DNA from: Sulfurihydrogenibium azorense Az-Fu1
Lineage (GTDB): Bacteria; Aquificota; Aquificia; Aquificales; Hydrogenothermaceae
Length of the DNA stretch: 64,000 nt
Direction: 5' to 3'
NCBI RefSeq assembly: GCF_000021545.1
Contig: NC_012438.1
Coordinates: 496,001-560,000 of the forward strand
Positions 51,824 through 59,258 of this stretch are shown piece by piece (position 1 is the stretch's first letter; each line of letters starts with the position of its first letter). A model generated the notes under the pieces. The model was given only the letters and a program-made list of their open reading frames with translations, searched no databases and had not been told where the DNA came from. The position numbers and the translations under genes are program-made.

Positions 51824-52808
51824 TTTTTATTTTTAAGTTTTGAATTATTTCTAAAATTACGTTGTTTAGTTTCTCTGGGCTATGTCTTGCATAGTTTCCT
51901 TCATCTAACAGGTCTTTTGCATAGACAGTAAGTCCCATTCTTGATAAGTTTCCTGCATCTGCGACAACCGGTTCTGAGTGTTCTTTAAGGTATCTTTTAA
52001 GTACTTCATCTGGGGGTATTGTAGTGTTGAGTATAACCGCGTTTAAAAAGTTTACATCTGGATTTCCTGTTATTACTTTATTTAAAGCTTTAACATGGTC
52101 AGAAGCTGTGAAGTTATCTGTCTCTCCAAACTGGGTCATAACATTACAGATATATACTTTATAAGCCTGACTGTTTAATACTGCTTCTTTAATATCATCT
52201 ATTAAAAGGTTTGGAATTATACTTGTAAATAAACTACCAGGACCAAGTATTATCATATCTGCTTCCATAATTTTTTCTACTGCTTCAGGTGGCGCTTTTA
52301 CATCTTGGGGTTCAAGCCAAATTCTTTTTATCTTTGCTACGAGTTTCCTTCCGTATTCTGTTATCTCAACTTCTCCTTTAATTATCTTTCCATCTGTGAA
52401 CTCTGCAACAAGGTTAACCATAGAGTCTGTTGAAGGTATTATTTTACCTTTTATCTTAAGAATTTTTGAGGTTATTTCTATAGCAGTTAAAAAGTTTCCT
52501 GTTATCTTTGTAAGTACAGTTAAAAAAAGGTTTCCAAAACTGTGTCCTTTTAGCCCTTCTCCTTCTGTGAATCTATACTGCATAACTTTGGTAAAGATAT
52601 CTTCATCTTCTGCCAGTGCTGTTATACAGTTTCTAACATCTCCCGGAGCTGGAATATTCATCTCTTTTCTAAGTATCCCTGTACTTCCACCGTTGTCTGA
52701 TACTGTAACAATTGCAGATAAATCACTTATATAATCAGGCACAAAATGTTTTAAACTTCTTAAAAGTGTAGATAACCCTGTACCTCCACCTATGGCTACT
52801 ACTTTCAT
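51813..52808 (-). CDS. yvcK: YvcK/CofD-like gluconeogenesis-factor family protein
   Basis: 331 residues: VAIGGGTGLSTLLRSLK, VTVSDNGGSTGILRKEMNIPAPGDVRNCI, EGEGLKGHSFGNLFL, MIILGPGSLFTSIIPNLLI and VYICNVMTQFGETDNF are characteristic. In Firmicutes YvcK/GlmR controls cell-wall precursor flow by stimulating GlmS and binds UDP-GlcNAc; its role in Aquificales has not been shown here. It is 1 bp after mtnA and overlaps nadB. Confidence 0.92.
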   Translation of the reverse strand: MKVVAIGGGTGLSTLLRSLKHFVPDYISDLSAIVTVSDNGGSTGILRKEMNIPAPGDVRNCITALAEDEDIFTKVMQYRFTEGEGLKGHSFGNLFLTVLTKITGNFLTAIEITSKILKIKGKIIPSTDSMVNLVAEFTDGKIIKGEVEITEYGRKLVAKIKRIWLEPQDVKAPPEAVEKIMEADMIILGPGSLFTSIIPNLLIDDIKEAVLNSQAYKVYICNVMTQFGETDNFTASDHVKALNKVITGNPDVNFLNAVILNTTIPPDEVLKRYLKEHSEPVVADAGNLSRMGLTVYAKDLLDEGNYARHSPEKLNNVILEIIQNLKIKNVH

Positions 52809-52809
52809 A

Positions 52810-53832
52810 TTACTTTCTCCCGAAAAATTTTAAAATCTTTTCTCTATTAGGTCTATCTATTATACCTTTTTCTGTTATTATGGCAGTTATGTTTTCTGCT
52901 GGTGTTATATCGAAAGAGTAGTTTAAAGCTTTTGATTCTTTAGGGGCAACTGGACAACAGTGACAGTTTTTAACTTCCTCTTCTTTCCTTTCTTCTATAG
53001 GAATATCTTTTCCATTTTCTAACGATAAATCAAATGTGGACGTAGGAGCTGCAACATAAAAAGGTATGTTGTGATATTTTGCCAAAACTGATAATGAGTA
53101 AGTTCCAATTTTATTTGCTACATCACCGTTAACTGTTATCCTGTCTGCACCTACTACAACTACATTTATAACACCTTTTGACATTAAAAATCCCGCAGAA
53201 GAGTCAGTTATTATGTAGTGAGGTATTCCTTCTTCTAAAAGCTCCCAAGCTGTAAGTCTTGAGCCTTGTAAGTAAGGTCTTGTCTCATCAACATAAACTG
53301 TTATATCTTTACCGTTTTCCCAAGCTGACCTTATTATTCCTAAAGCGGTACCCCATCCTGCTGTTGCCAGAGCTCCTGTATTACAGTGGGTAAGGATGTT
53401 TGAATTATCAGGAATCAAAACTTCGCCATAACCACCTATCATTCTGTTGGCGTGATAATCTTCAAGCTCTATCCTTTGAGCTTCTTTTAAAAGTTTTCGT
53501 AAAATGTCAGAGTCTTCTTTGTATTTAAGGTAGAAGTTAAGCATTCTATCTAAAGCCCAAAAGAGATTTACAGCTGTAGGTCTTGTATTTTTCAACCTTT
53601 GGTAAGCCTCTTGAGCTGGTATACCTTCTTTTATCCCTTGATAAAAACCGTAAGCACCCACTATACCTATAAGGGGAGCTCCCCTTACTACCATATCTTT
53701 TATAGCTTTTTCGTAATCTTCTAAGTTAGAAAGCTTTACCCACTGCAGTTCATGGGGAAGCTTCAACTGATTTATCACAAATAAAAAATCTTCTCTAAAC
53801 TCTAAAGGTCTTATATCTTTTAACTTTCTCAA
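52810..53832 (-). CDS. mtnA: 5-methylthioribose-1-phosphate isomerase (MtnA/aIF2B family)
   Basis: Aldose-ketose isomerase of methionine salvage. 340 residues: [31 protein letters not shown] [34 protein letters not shown] (Cys near 155), [19 protein letters not shown] and [20 protein letters not shown] with the catalytic Asp (about 230). Overlaps rimO by 4 bp and is 1 bp before yvcK. Other salvage genes are absent from the window, so a ribose-1,5-bisphosphate isomerase role cannot be fully excluded. Confidence 0.92.
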   Translation of the reverse strand: MRKLKDIRPLEFREDFLFVINQLKLPHELQWVKLSNLEDYEKAIKDMVVRGAPLIGIVGAYGFYQGIKEGIPAQEAYQRLKNTRPTAVNLFWALDRMLNFYLKYKEDSDILRKLLKEAQRIELEDYHANRMIGGYGEVLIPDNSNILTHCNTGALATAGWGTALGIIRSAWENGKDITVYVDETRPYLQGSRLTAWELLEEGIPHYIITDSSAGFLMSKGVINVVVVGADRITVNGDVANKIGTYSLSVLAKYHNIPFYVAAPTSTFDLSLENGKDIPIEERKEEEVKNCHCCPVAPKESKALNYSFDITPAENITAIITEKGIIDRPNREKILKFFGRK

Positions 53833-55121
53833 ACCTCTTCTCCAACAAGGTCGTATTTATCAGCCACTTCTTTAATTTTGACTTTTATTATATCACCTGT
53901 TTTTAAAGGTTGTGTTGTTTCTATGTAAATTATTCCATCTATATCGTAAGCTGACCTGTATGACCTGCCGATTGGTAGTGTCTCCCATTCTTCAGAAAAT
54001 CCGTCAACAATCACTTCAAACTCTTTTCCAACTGTTTGAAAGTTTTTTTCGTAAGTTATATCTTCTTGTAGTTTGATAACTTCGTTAAATCTTCTAAGTT
54101 TTTCTTTTTTAGGAATTTTATCTTTATGTTTTTCATAGGCAGGAGTTCCTTCTTCGTGGGAGTATGTAAAGACTCCAAGCCAATCAAACTTTGCTTCTTT
54201 TAAAAACTCAAGCATACTTAAAAAATCCTTTTCTTTTTCCGTAGGATAACCTACTATAACTGAGCTTCTTATGGTCATATCTGGAGTGTACTTTTCTTTC
54301 CACTCTAGTATTTGGTACAACTTTTTCTTTCTATAACCTCTCATCATATCTTTTAAAATGTGGTCTTGTGTATGTTGAATAGGCATTTCTATGTAAGGTA
54401 AAACTTTTTGACTGTCTTTTATAAATTTAAAAAAGTCTTCGTTAACAGTTGTTGGATAAAGATAGTAAAGCCTTATCCATTTTATACCTTCTACTTTTTC
54501 TAACTTTCTTAAAAGTTCAAAAAGCATAGGTTTTCCATAAATATCAGTTCCATAATAACTCGTGTCTTGGGATACTATATTTAACTCTTTTACTCCTTGG
54601 TCTGCTAAGTACTTTGCTTCTTCAACTAGTTTCTCTATAGGTTTACTTTTATGTTTTCCTCTAATGTTTGGGATAGCACAAAAAGAGCAAGTATGGTCGC
54701 AACCTTCTGATATTTTCAGGTATGCTAAATGTTTTGGTGTTGATATGATTCTTTTACTTTCAGGTTTTACCTGTATTGATAGTTTTTGTGGAATTGTTGT
54801 TTGATTTTTTAAATCTATAAATTCATCAACCTCAGGAATTTCCTTTTCTAACTCTTGTTTATACCTTTCTACCAAACAACCTGTTACTATCACTTTTTTA
54901 TGAGATTTTTCTTTTAAAGATACAGCTTCTAATATTGTGTTTATAGACTCTTCTTTTGCAGCGTCTATAAAACCACAGGTGTTTATAAGTATCACATCTG
55001 CATCTTCACTACTTTGGGTAAACTCTACTTCTGTAGTATTTAACATTCCAAGTATATTTTCTGTATCTACTAAGTTTTTAGGGCATCCTAAACTTATTAC
55101 GTTTATCTTTACCTTTCTCAG
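53829..55121 (-). CDS. rimO: Ribosomal protein S12 methylthiotransferase RimO, CTG start
   Basis: Radical-SAM enzyme that methylthiolates Asp88/89 of S12. About 430 residues: N-terminal MTTase domain with [32 protein letters not shown] and VTGCLVERY (three cluster cysteines), radical-[14 protein letters not shown] (about 155) and a C-terminal TRAM domain. The first in-frame ATG (55046) would remove the first essential Cys. The frame is open upstream to CTG at 55121, with AAGGAGG 5 bases before it and no ATG/GTG/TTG alternative. Length then fits the family. Overlaps mtnA by 4 bp. Confidence 0.93.
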   Translation of the reverse strand: MRKVKINVISLGCPKNLVDTENILGMLNTTEVEFTQSSEDADVILINTCGFIDAAKEESINTILEAVSLKEKSHKKVIVTGCLVERYKQELEKEIPEVDEFIDLKNQTTIPQKLSIQVKPESKRIISTPKHLAYLKISEGCDHTCSFCAIPNIRGKHKSKPIEKLVEEAKYLADQGVKELNIVSQDTSYYGTDIYGKPMLFELLRKLEKVEGIKWIRLYYLYPTTVNEDFFKFIKDSQKVLPYIEMPIQHTQDHILKDMMRGYRKKKLYQILEWKEKYTPDMTIRSSVIVGYPTEKEKDFLSMLEFLKEAKFDWLGVFTYSHEEGTPAYEKHKDKIPKKEKLRRFNEVIKLQEDITYEKNFQTVGKEFEVIVDGFSEEWETLPIGRSYRSAYDIDGIIYIETTQPLKTGDIIKVKIKEVADKYDLVGEEV

Positions 55122-55190
55122 TTTCTCCTCCTTGAAAAAAGTTTAAAATAAGATATACTTTTTATTAAAAAACTTCAAGGTGGAGTTTTA

Positions 55191-55403
55191 ATGGTTGACC
55201 CATCAGCTTTTAATCAAATGGAAAAACAGGCAACAGAGTTATTAATAAAAATACTTATTCCTTTATGGATAGTTCTTTCTGTATCTGTTTCTATCTGGGC
55301 TTACAAATCTACACGAGCTAAAGTGTTTTGGAAAAACCTGTATAGAAGTATATTCCCACCTCGTGAAGCTAAAGGCGAAAAAAGGCATTGGTTTAGAAGG
55401 TAA
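55191..55403 (+). CDS. Small membrane protein of unknown function (70 residues)
   Basis: Not recognised. An amphipathic N-terminus, one hydrophobic helix (LLIKILIPLWIVLSVSVSIW, about 16-35) and a strongly basic tail (FPPREAKGEKRHWFRR). ATG 55191 with AAGGTGGA upstream; a plus-strand singlet between divergent rimO and convergent dtd. The charge layout places the tail in the cytoplasm. No cofactor motifs seen. Confidence 0.6.
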   Translation: MVDPSAFNQMEKQATELLIKILIPLWIVLSVSVSIWAYKSTRAKVFWKNLYRSIFPPREAKGEKRHWFRR

Positions 55404-55405
55404 AG

Positions 55406-55849
55406 TTATAACTGTTTAGAATCAAGGATAAACGTAACAGGTCCATCGTTTAGAATATAAACTTTCATATCAGCTGCAAATATGCCTGTTTTAGTTGGTA
55501 CAAATGTTGAAATTTTTTTTATAAACTCTTGGTAAAGGTATTTTGCTTTTTCAGGGTCAGCTGCATTTTCAAAAGATGGTCTTCTACCCTTTTTTAAGTT
55601 TGCAAGGAGTGTAAACTGGGATACAACCAGAGCTTCTCCCTTGATATCAATTAGTGAAAAATTCATCTTTCCTTTTTCATCTTCAAATATTCTCAAGTTT
55701 ACAATTTTGTCAACAAGTTTATCTACATCTATAATCTCGTCTTCCTTTGAAACACCTAAAAGGATGTTTACACCTTTCCCAATCTCTCCTACTACTTTAC
55801 CTTCAATTTCTACCTTGGACTGTAATACCCTTTGGACAACTGCTATCAT
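55406..55849 (-). CDS. dtd: D-aminoacyl-tRNA deacylase
   Basis: Removes D-amino acids and glycine from mischarged tRNA. 147 residues: MIAVVQRVLQSKVEI, GKGVNILLGVSKED, LRIFEDEKGKMNFSL, the chirality-checking LVVSQFTLLANLKKGRRPSFENAA (SQFTL about 77-81) and the cross-subunit GPVTFILDS end with the G-Ser/Thr-V-P-like motif near TGIFAADM. It overlaps the TetR gene by 4 bp. Length is typical. Confidence 0.95.
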   Translation of the reverse strand: MIAVVQRVLQSKVEIEGKVVGEIGKGVNILLGVSKEDEIIDVDKLVDKIVNLRIFEDEKGKMNFSLIDIKGEALVVSQFTLLANLKKGRRPSFENAADPEKAKYLYQEFIKKISTFVPTKTGIFAADMKVYILNDGPVTFILDSKQL

Positions 55850-56442
55850 CTTTTCATAATTCCGTAGAATAACTCTGATATTAAACCTTCTGGGTTTCTT
55901 ATTATAGGGCCTTCTCTGTTTTCCATTACGTATGCAAAGACTTTTGCCTGTATTAAACCTACAAAGAGCATAACAGTTTCTTTAGGGTCTATGTCTTCCC
56001 TTACTATTCCTTCATTTATACCTTTTTCTATAATCTGGGATAACTTTTCTTTATAACTTTCTACAAATCCATGGAGTATATCAAAAAATTTTTTATTACC
56101 AGAACGGCTAAACTCAAAACATAAAATCGGTACAGCTCCTTTTGTTTCTTCTAAAACTTTTATGTGCTCTCTCATAACCTGTTTTAGGGTTTCTTCTGTG
56201 GATAAATTCATAGCTATTGCTCTGTCTACATTTTGGGAGCATCTTGATATGTATCTGTTTATAATCTCAACGATAATTTCATCTAGAGATGTAAAATGCT
56301 TATAAATTGCCGCATCTGTAATCCCAACTTTACTCCCAATGTTTTTTGCAGTAAATTTTCTCAATCCTTCCTTTACTATTATTTCTGCACCAGCTAGTAT
56401 TATTTTTTCTTTTGTTGAAAGGTCTTCAACTGTTTGAAGCAT
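55846..56442 (-). CDS. TetR/AcrR-family transcriptional regulator
   Basis: About 198 residues: an N-terminal helix-turn-helix (EKIILAGAEIIVKEGLRKFT, then IGSKVGITDAAIYKHFTSLDEIIVEII) and an all-helical ligand-binding/dimer domain with a conserved FVGLIQAKVFAYVM near the end. Ligand unknown. ATG 56442 is preferred over GTG 56448 because AGAGG lies 7 bases before it. It is translated ahead of and overlaps dtd by 4 bp; a DHH phosphoesterase gene ends 9 bp upstream. Confidence 0.87.
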   Translation of the reverse strand: MLQTVEDLSTKEKIILAGAEIIVKEGLRKFTAKNIGSKVGITDAAIYKHFTSLDEIIVEIINRYISRCSQNVDRAIAMNLSTEETLKQVMREHIKVLEETKGAVPILCFEFSRSGNKKFFDILHGFVESYKEKLSQIIEKGINEGIVREDIDPKETVMLFVGLIQAKVFAYVMENREGPIIRNPEGLISELFYGIMKR

Positions 56443-56456
56443 CTCCACACCTCTTT

Positions 56457-57314
56457 TTATATTAGTAAAATATTACAAAACTCTTTTAAGTTCATAGAAG
56501 CTCCAGCTGCGTTTCTGTGTCCTCCACCGTTTAACATCTTTGCTAAATCCAGAGCAGAAGGGTTATGATGGTCAAGACTTCTAAAACTTAGTTTTACGTA
56601 ATCTCCGTTTATAGAAAAAAGACAAACAGCTTCATTATGTAAAGTTGAAAGTTTATTTCCTATCTCTGATTGAAACAGTCCTGTGTTGTAAGCTCTTACT
56701 TTATAACTTCCAATTTGTATATATAAGTCTTTTGATTTTTCTACAAAACTATCTATGAGGTAGGTAGTATACTGATTTATTATCTTACCTTTTTCTATAA
56801 TCTCGTTTATATCTTTATCAAGAAGCTGCCTTAACTCTTGAGGTTTATTTGTATATAAAAATAGATAATCGTTAACGTACTTTGTTATATCGCCAAACTC
56901 CCATTTCCAGATGTCTTTATCTTCAACATACTTAACGATATCTGGGGGATTACTGCCAAACAGATACTGCCATGTTAAAGATGCACCTGATTTATCGTTA
57001 TCAAATACTAATTTAAAGTTGCTATACTTTTTAGTAAACTCTTCTAACATATCCTTTACACTTATATGGTGGTCTATGTTTATAACTTCTTTTGCTTTAC
57101 TTGCCAGCTTTTCAAAAAATGGTTGTTTAATTGAAAAATCCACAATGTAAACCGTTGTATCTTTATCTACCTCATCTAATATAGGTTGAAATTCTTCTTC
57201 TCTATAGTTATGGTCTAAGGGAAATAACTTACAATCAGGATACTTTAAAAGCAGTATCGCAGCTGCGGTGGTTCCATCAGTACAGTTTTTATGGTAAATA
57301 CAAACAGTTTTCAT
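56457..57314 (-). CDS. DHH/DHHA1-family phosphoesterase
   Basis: 285 residues. N-terminal DHH domain: YHKNCTDGTTAAAILLLKYPD (Asp near 13), VYIVDFSI and NIDHHISVKDM (the DHH motif about 80-83). C-terminal DHHA1: MLNGGGHRNAAGASM (the GGGHxxAAG motif). Enzymes of this kind degrade nanoRNA, pAp or cyclic dinucleotide products; the short form here is close to oligoribonuclease-like proteins, but the substrate is open. It is preceded by a 265-bp intergenic region with an AT-rich promoter zone. Confidence 0.85.
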   Translation of the reverse strand: MKTVCIYHKNCTDGTTAAAILLLKYPDCKLFPLDHNYREEEFQPILDEVDKDTTVYIVDFSIKQPFFEKLASKAKEVINIDHHISVKDMLEEFTKKYSNFKLVFDNDKSGASLTWQYLFGSNPPDIVKYVEDKDIWKWEFGDITKYVNDYLFLYTNKPQELRQLLDKDINEIIEKGKIINQYTTYLIDSFVEKSKDLYIQIGSYKVRAYNTGLFQSEIGNKLSTLHNEAVCLFSINGDYVKLSFRSLDHHNPSALDLAKMLNGGGHRNAAGASMNLKEFCNILLI

Positions 57315-57523
57315 TCTAAACCTCCATACAATATTTTAAGTTAATATTTGCTAACTGTAAAGTGTTAAATAATTTTAAAATTATTATAGACAATTATAAT
57401 TATAGTATGGATTATATAGGCATATCTATATATGATTACATAATTTTTTATATTAAAATTAAGAAATCTTAAAATAAATAGGATTATAAATCAGAATTAG
57501 ATTAGCTAAGATTAAAAGTTGGC

Positions 57524-57546
57524 GGAGGGAGATATAATCTCCCCCC
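57524..57546 (-). terminator. Hairpin after the KaiC-partner gene
   Basis: GGGAGAT (57527-57533) pairs with ATCTCCC (57537-57543), extended by G-C pairs at the base. It is in the 265-bp gap between the KaiC-partner stop (57580) and the DHH gene start (57314); the rest of this gap is AT-rich with no gene. On the minus strand the stem is followed by GCCAACTTTTAATC, so the T-tract is imperfect. It may be a terminator or a stabilising 3' structure. Confidence 0.45.
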
Positions 57547-57579
57547 ATTATTGATAATGAAGTTGATTTTGATATCTAT

Positions 57580-58248
57580 TTAGATACCGTAAGTAGCCTC
57601 TTCTTTACTACTTAATACTTGCTTTATTTCGTGTAAAAGTGCAGCTGGATTTTTAATTGGATAGTGAAGCTTATTTAAGATTTCTTTTGGATCATGACCT
57701 TTTATTTTAACATCTTTTAATTTTTCTAATAACTGATTAGCTTCAGTTATTGGATACTTTATACCTTTTATATGTTTTAGTACCATATAAGCCCATGGAA
57801 CATCTAATATTTGTGCAACTTCTGTAGATACAAGTTGACAGTAGTGAACAAGGGTTTCTGCATCTTGACCTTCTTTTATCATCTTGTATGCAAGCTTTGC
57901 TATGCCACCAGCTGTATGAACTTTCATCTCTTTTAGCTCTTCTTTTGCAAGCTCTTCCAACTTTTTAATTTTTTCCAGTGCTAAAGTTGGGTCTGCTCTG
58001 AGTATGTTTCTTACTGTATTTTTTGTTAGTCCTACTTTCTCTGCTATCTCTTCTTCTGTTTTTAGATACTCTTCTCTTAAAACAATAACGTAAGATGCTC
58101 TTGCCAACGATGGAAGCCATGTTAAAGTTCTAAACTCAGCTAACTTGCTTAATCCTCCCAGTAGGTCAATTGATTTGAAAAAAACTCTGCTTACTAAATG
58201 TTCTACGTCTTGTGTGTTTTCTGGAATTGATGTGATTTGAATCACCAT
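57580..58248 (-). CDS. KaiC-associated HTH regulatory protein (archaeal 'near-KaiC' type)
   Basis: 222 residues. The N-terminal half has a helix-turn-helix (TEEEIAEKVGLTKNTVRNILRAD, in parts EEEIAEKVGL and TKNTVRNILRAD, about 63-86) preceded by LTWLPSLARASYVIVLREEY. It fits a small family known mostly from archaea, in which such a domain sits beside KaiC-type ATPases. The C-terminal half (about 100-220) is helical and not recognised. It follows the KaiC-like gene by 4 bp. A DNA-binding or ATPase-regulating role is inferred from the pairing. Confidence 0.65.
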   Translation of the reverse strand: MVIQITSIPENTQDVEHLVSRVFFKSIDLLGGLSKLAEFRTLTWLPSLARASYVIVLREEYLKTEEEIAEKVGLTKNTVRNILRADPTLALEKIKKLEELAKEELKEMKVHTAGGIAKLAYKMIKEGQDAETLVHYCQLVSTEVAQILDVPWAYMVLKHIKGIKYPITEANQLLEKLKDVKIKGHDPKEILNKLHYPIKNPAALLHEIKQVLSSKEEATYGI

Positions 58249-58252
58249 CTTC

Positions 58253-59173
58253 TTAACCTCCTATTGGTTGTTTTATTTTTACTAATCCTGTTTCTGTTAT
58301 TTCTAAAAAGTGTGTTTTTGTATCGTGTCCAGACATTCTACAACCATCTATTCTAAATAACCTTACAATATCTCCAATCTCTTTTTTATACATTTTTGCT
58401 TTAAAAGGAGAGTCTATTAGCTCCTTTGCCAACACCATTGTTCCATCAACTATATGTCCTACCGCATAACCACCTGCAGCTTCTGCTGTAAGTTCTTCGT
58501 GTCCACTTCTTTTTTGAGACACAAACAACGCAGTTTGATACCATTTTTTCATAAAGTTAAACAGTCTTCTTACTATAGCCCTTGCCATCATCTCCTTATT
58601 TTCAAAAAGTCCTGTCACAGAGTCAATTACGGTAAACTTTACTTTGTACTGTTGGATAACGTATGCAAGTGTTGCAAGTAAGTCTGGAACATTTTCTCTT
58701 ATCTTTGTAGAAGAGGCTGCATCTATCAAGATGATGTTGTCTTGAAAGTCATCAAAGTTTAACCCCATTGCAGAAGCTCTAAGTTTTAAAGAAGCTACAA
58801 CGAAGTTGGCAGGAGACTCAACAGTTATGAAAGCAACTTTATTTCCTTTACTAGCTTGATGGACAGTAAACTGTTCTACCATAAGAGATTTTCCTGTATC
58901 TGATACACCTGTAATGTTCATTACAGAGTAAGCTGGTATACCACCTAACGTTTTTTTAACAATCTTTCCATTTTCACTTGTTACTATAAAAAATAAATCG
59001 TCCAATCCTTCAATACCTGTAGATACCCCGTAAATCTTAGGAGCTTTTTTTAACGCCTGAGAGCCTGTAAATATAGCTTCTAAATCTGGCTCTGGTTTAT
59101 GGTACTCTTGTTTTTCGGCTTCTTCCAGTTGGATTTCTTCATCCATTGATTCTACTTTTTTTCTTTTATCCAT
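58253..59173 (-). CDS. KaiC-like RecA-fold ATPase (archaeal type)
   Basis: About 306 residues, one RecA domain. An acidic N-terminal tail (EEIQLEEAEKQEYHKPEPDLE) precedes STGIEGLDDLFF, Walker A GVSDTGKSLMVEQF (about 115), FITVESPANFV, Walker B KFTVIDSVTGLF and a QKRSGHEELTAEAAGGYAVGHIVDG sensor region (quoted in parts). KaiC-family members carry one or two such domains; this single-domain type is frequent in archaea. The start ATG 59173 has GGGGGAA ahead of it; the upstream TTG at 59185 would include that site. No KaiA/KaiB is seen. Confidence 0.82.
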   Translation of the reverse strand: MDKRKKVESMDEEIQLEEAEKQEYHKPEPDLEAIFTGSQALKKAPKIYGVSTGIEGLDDLFFIVTSENGKIVKKTLGGIPAYSVMNITGVSDTGKSLMVEQFTVHQASKGNKVAFITVESPANFVVASLKLRASAMGLNFDDFQDNIILIDAASSTKIRENVPDLLATLAYVIQQYKVKFTVIDSVTGLFENKEMMARAIVRRLFNFMKKWYQTALFVSQKRSGHEELTAEAAGGYAVGHIVDGTMVLAKELIDSPFKAKMYKKEIGDIVRLFRIDGCRMSGHDTKTHFLEITETGLVKIKQPIGG

Positions 59174-59204
59174 AAATTCCCCCAAATGATTAAAAATTTT
59201 CGAT

Positions 59205-59258
59205 AGTAATAATTATATATTGTAAATTTTAAGTAATAATTATATATTGTAAATTTTA
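59205..59258. repeat. Perfect 27-bp tandem duplication before the KaiC-like gene
   Basis: AGTAATAATTATATATTGTA plus AATTTTA is repeated exactly at 59205-59231 and 59232-59258, filling the gap between the recG stop (59259) and the KaiC-like start. On the minus strand each copy carries TTTACA and TATAAT-like sequences, so the duplication also doubles possible promoter elements of the KaiC-like gene. Confidence 0.85.
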
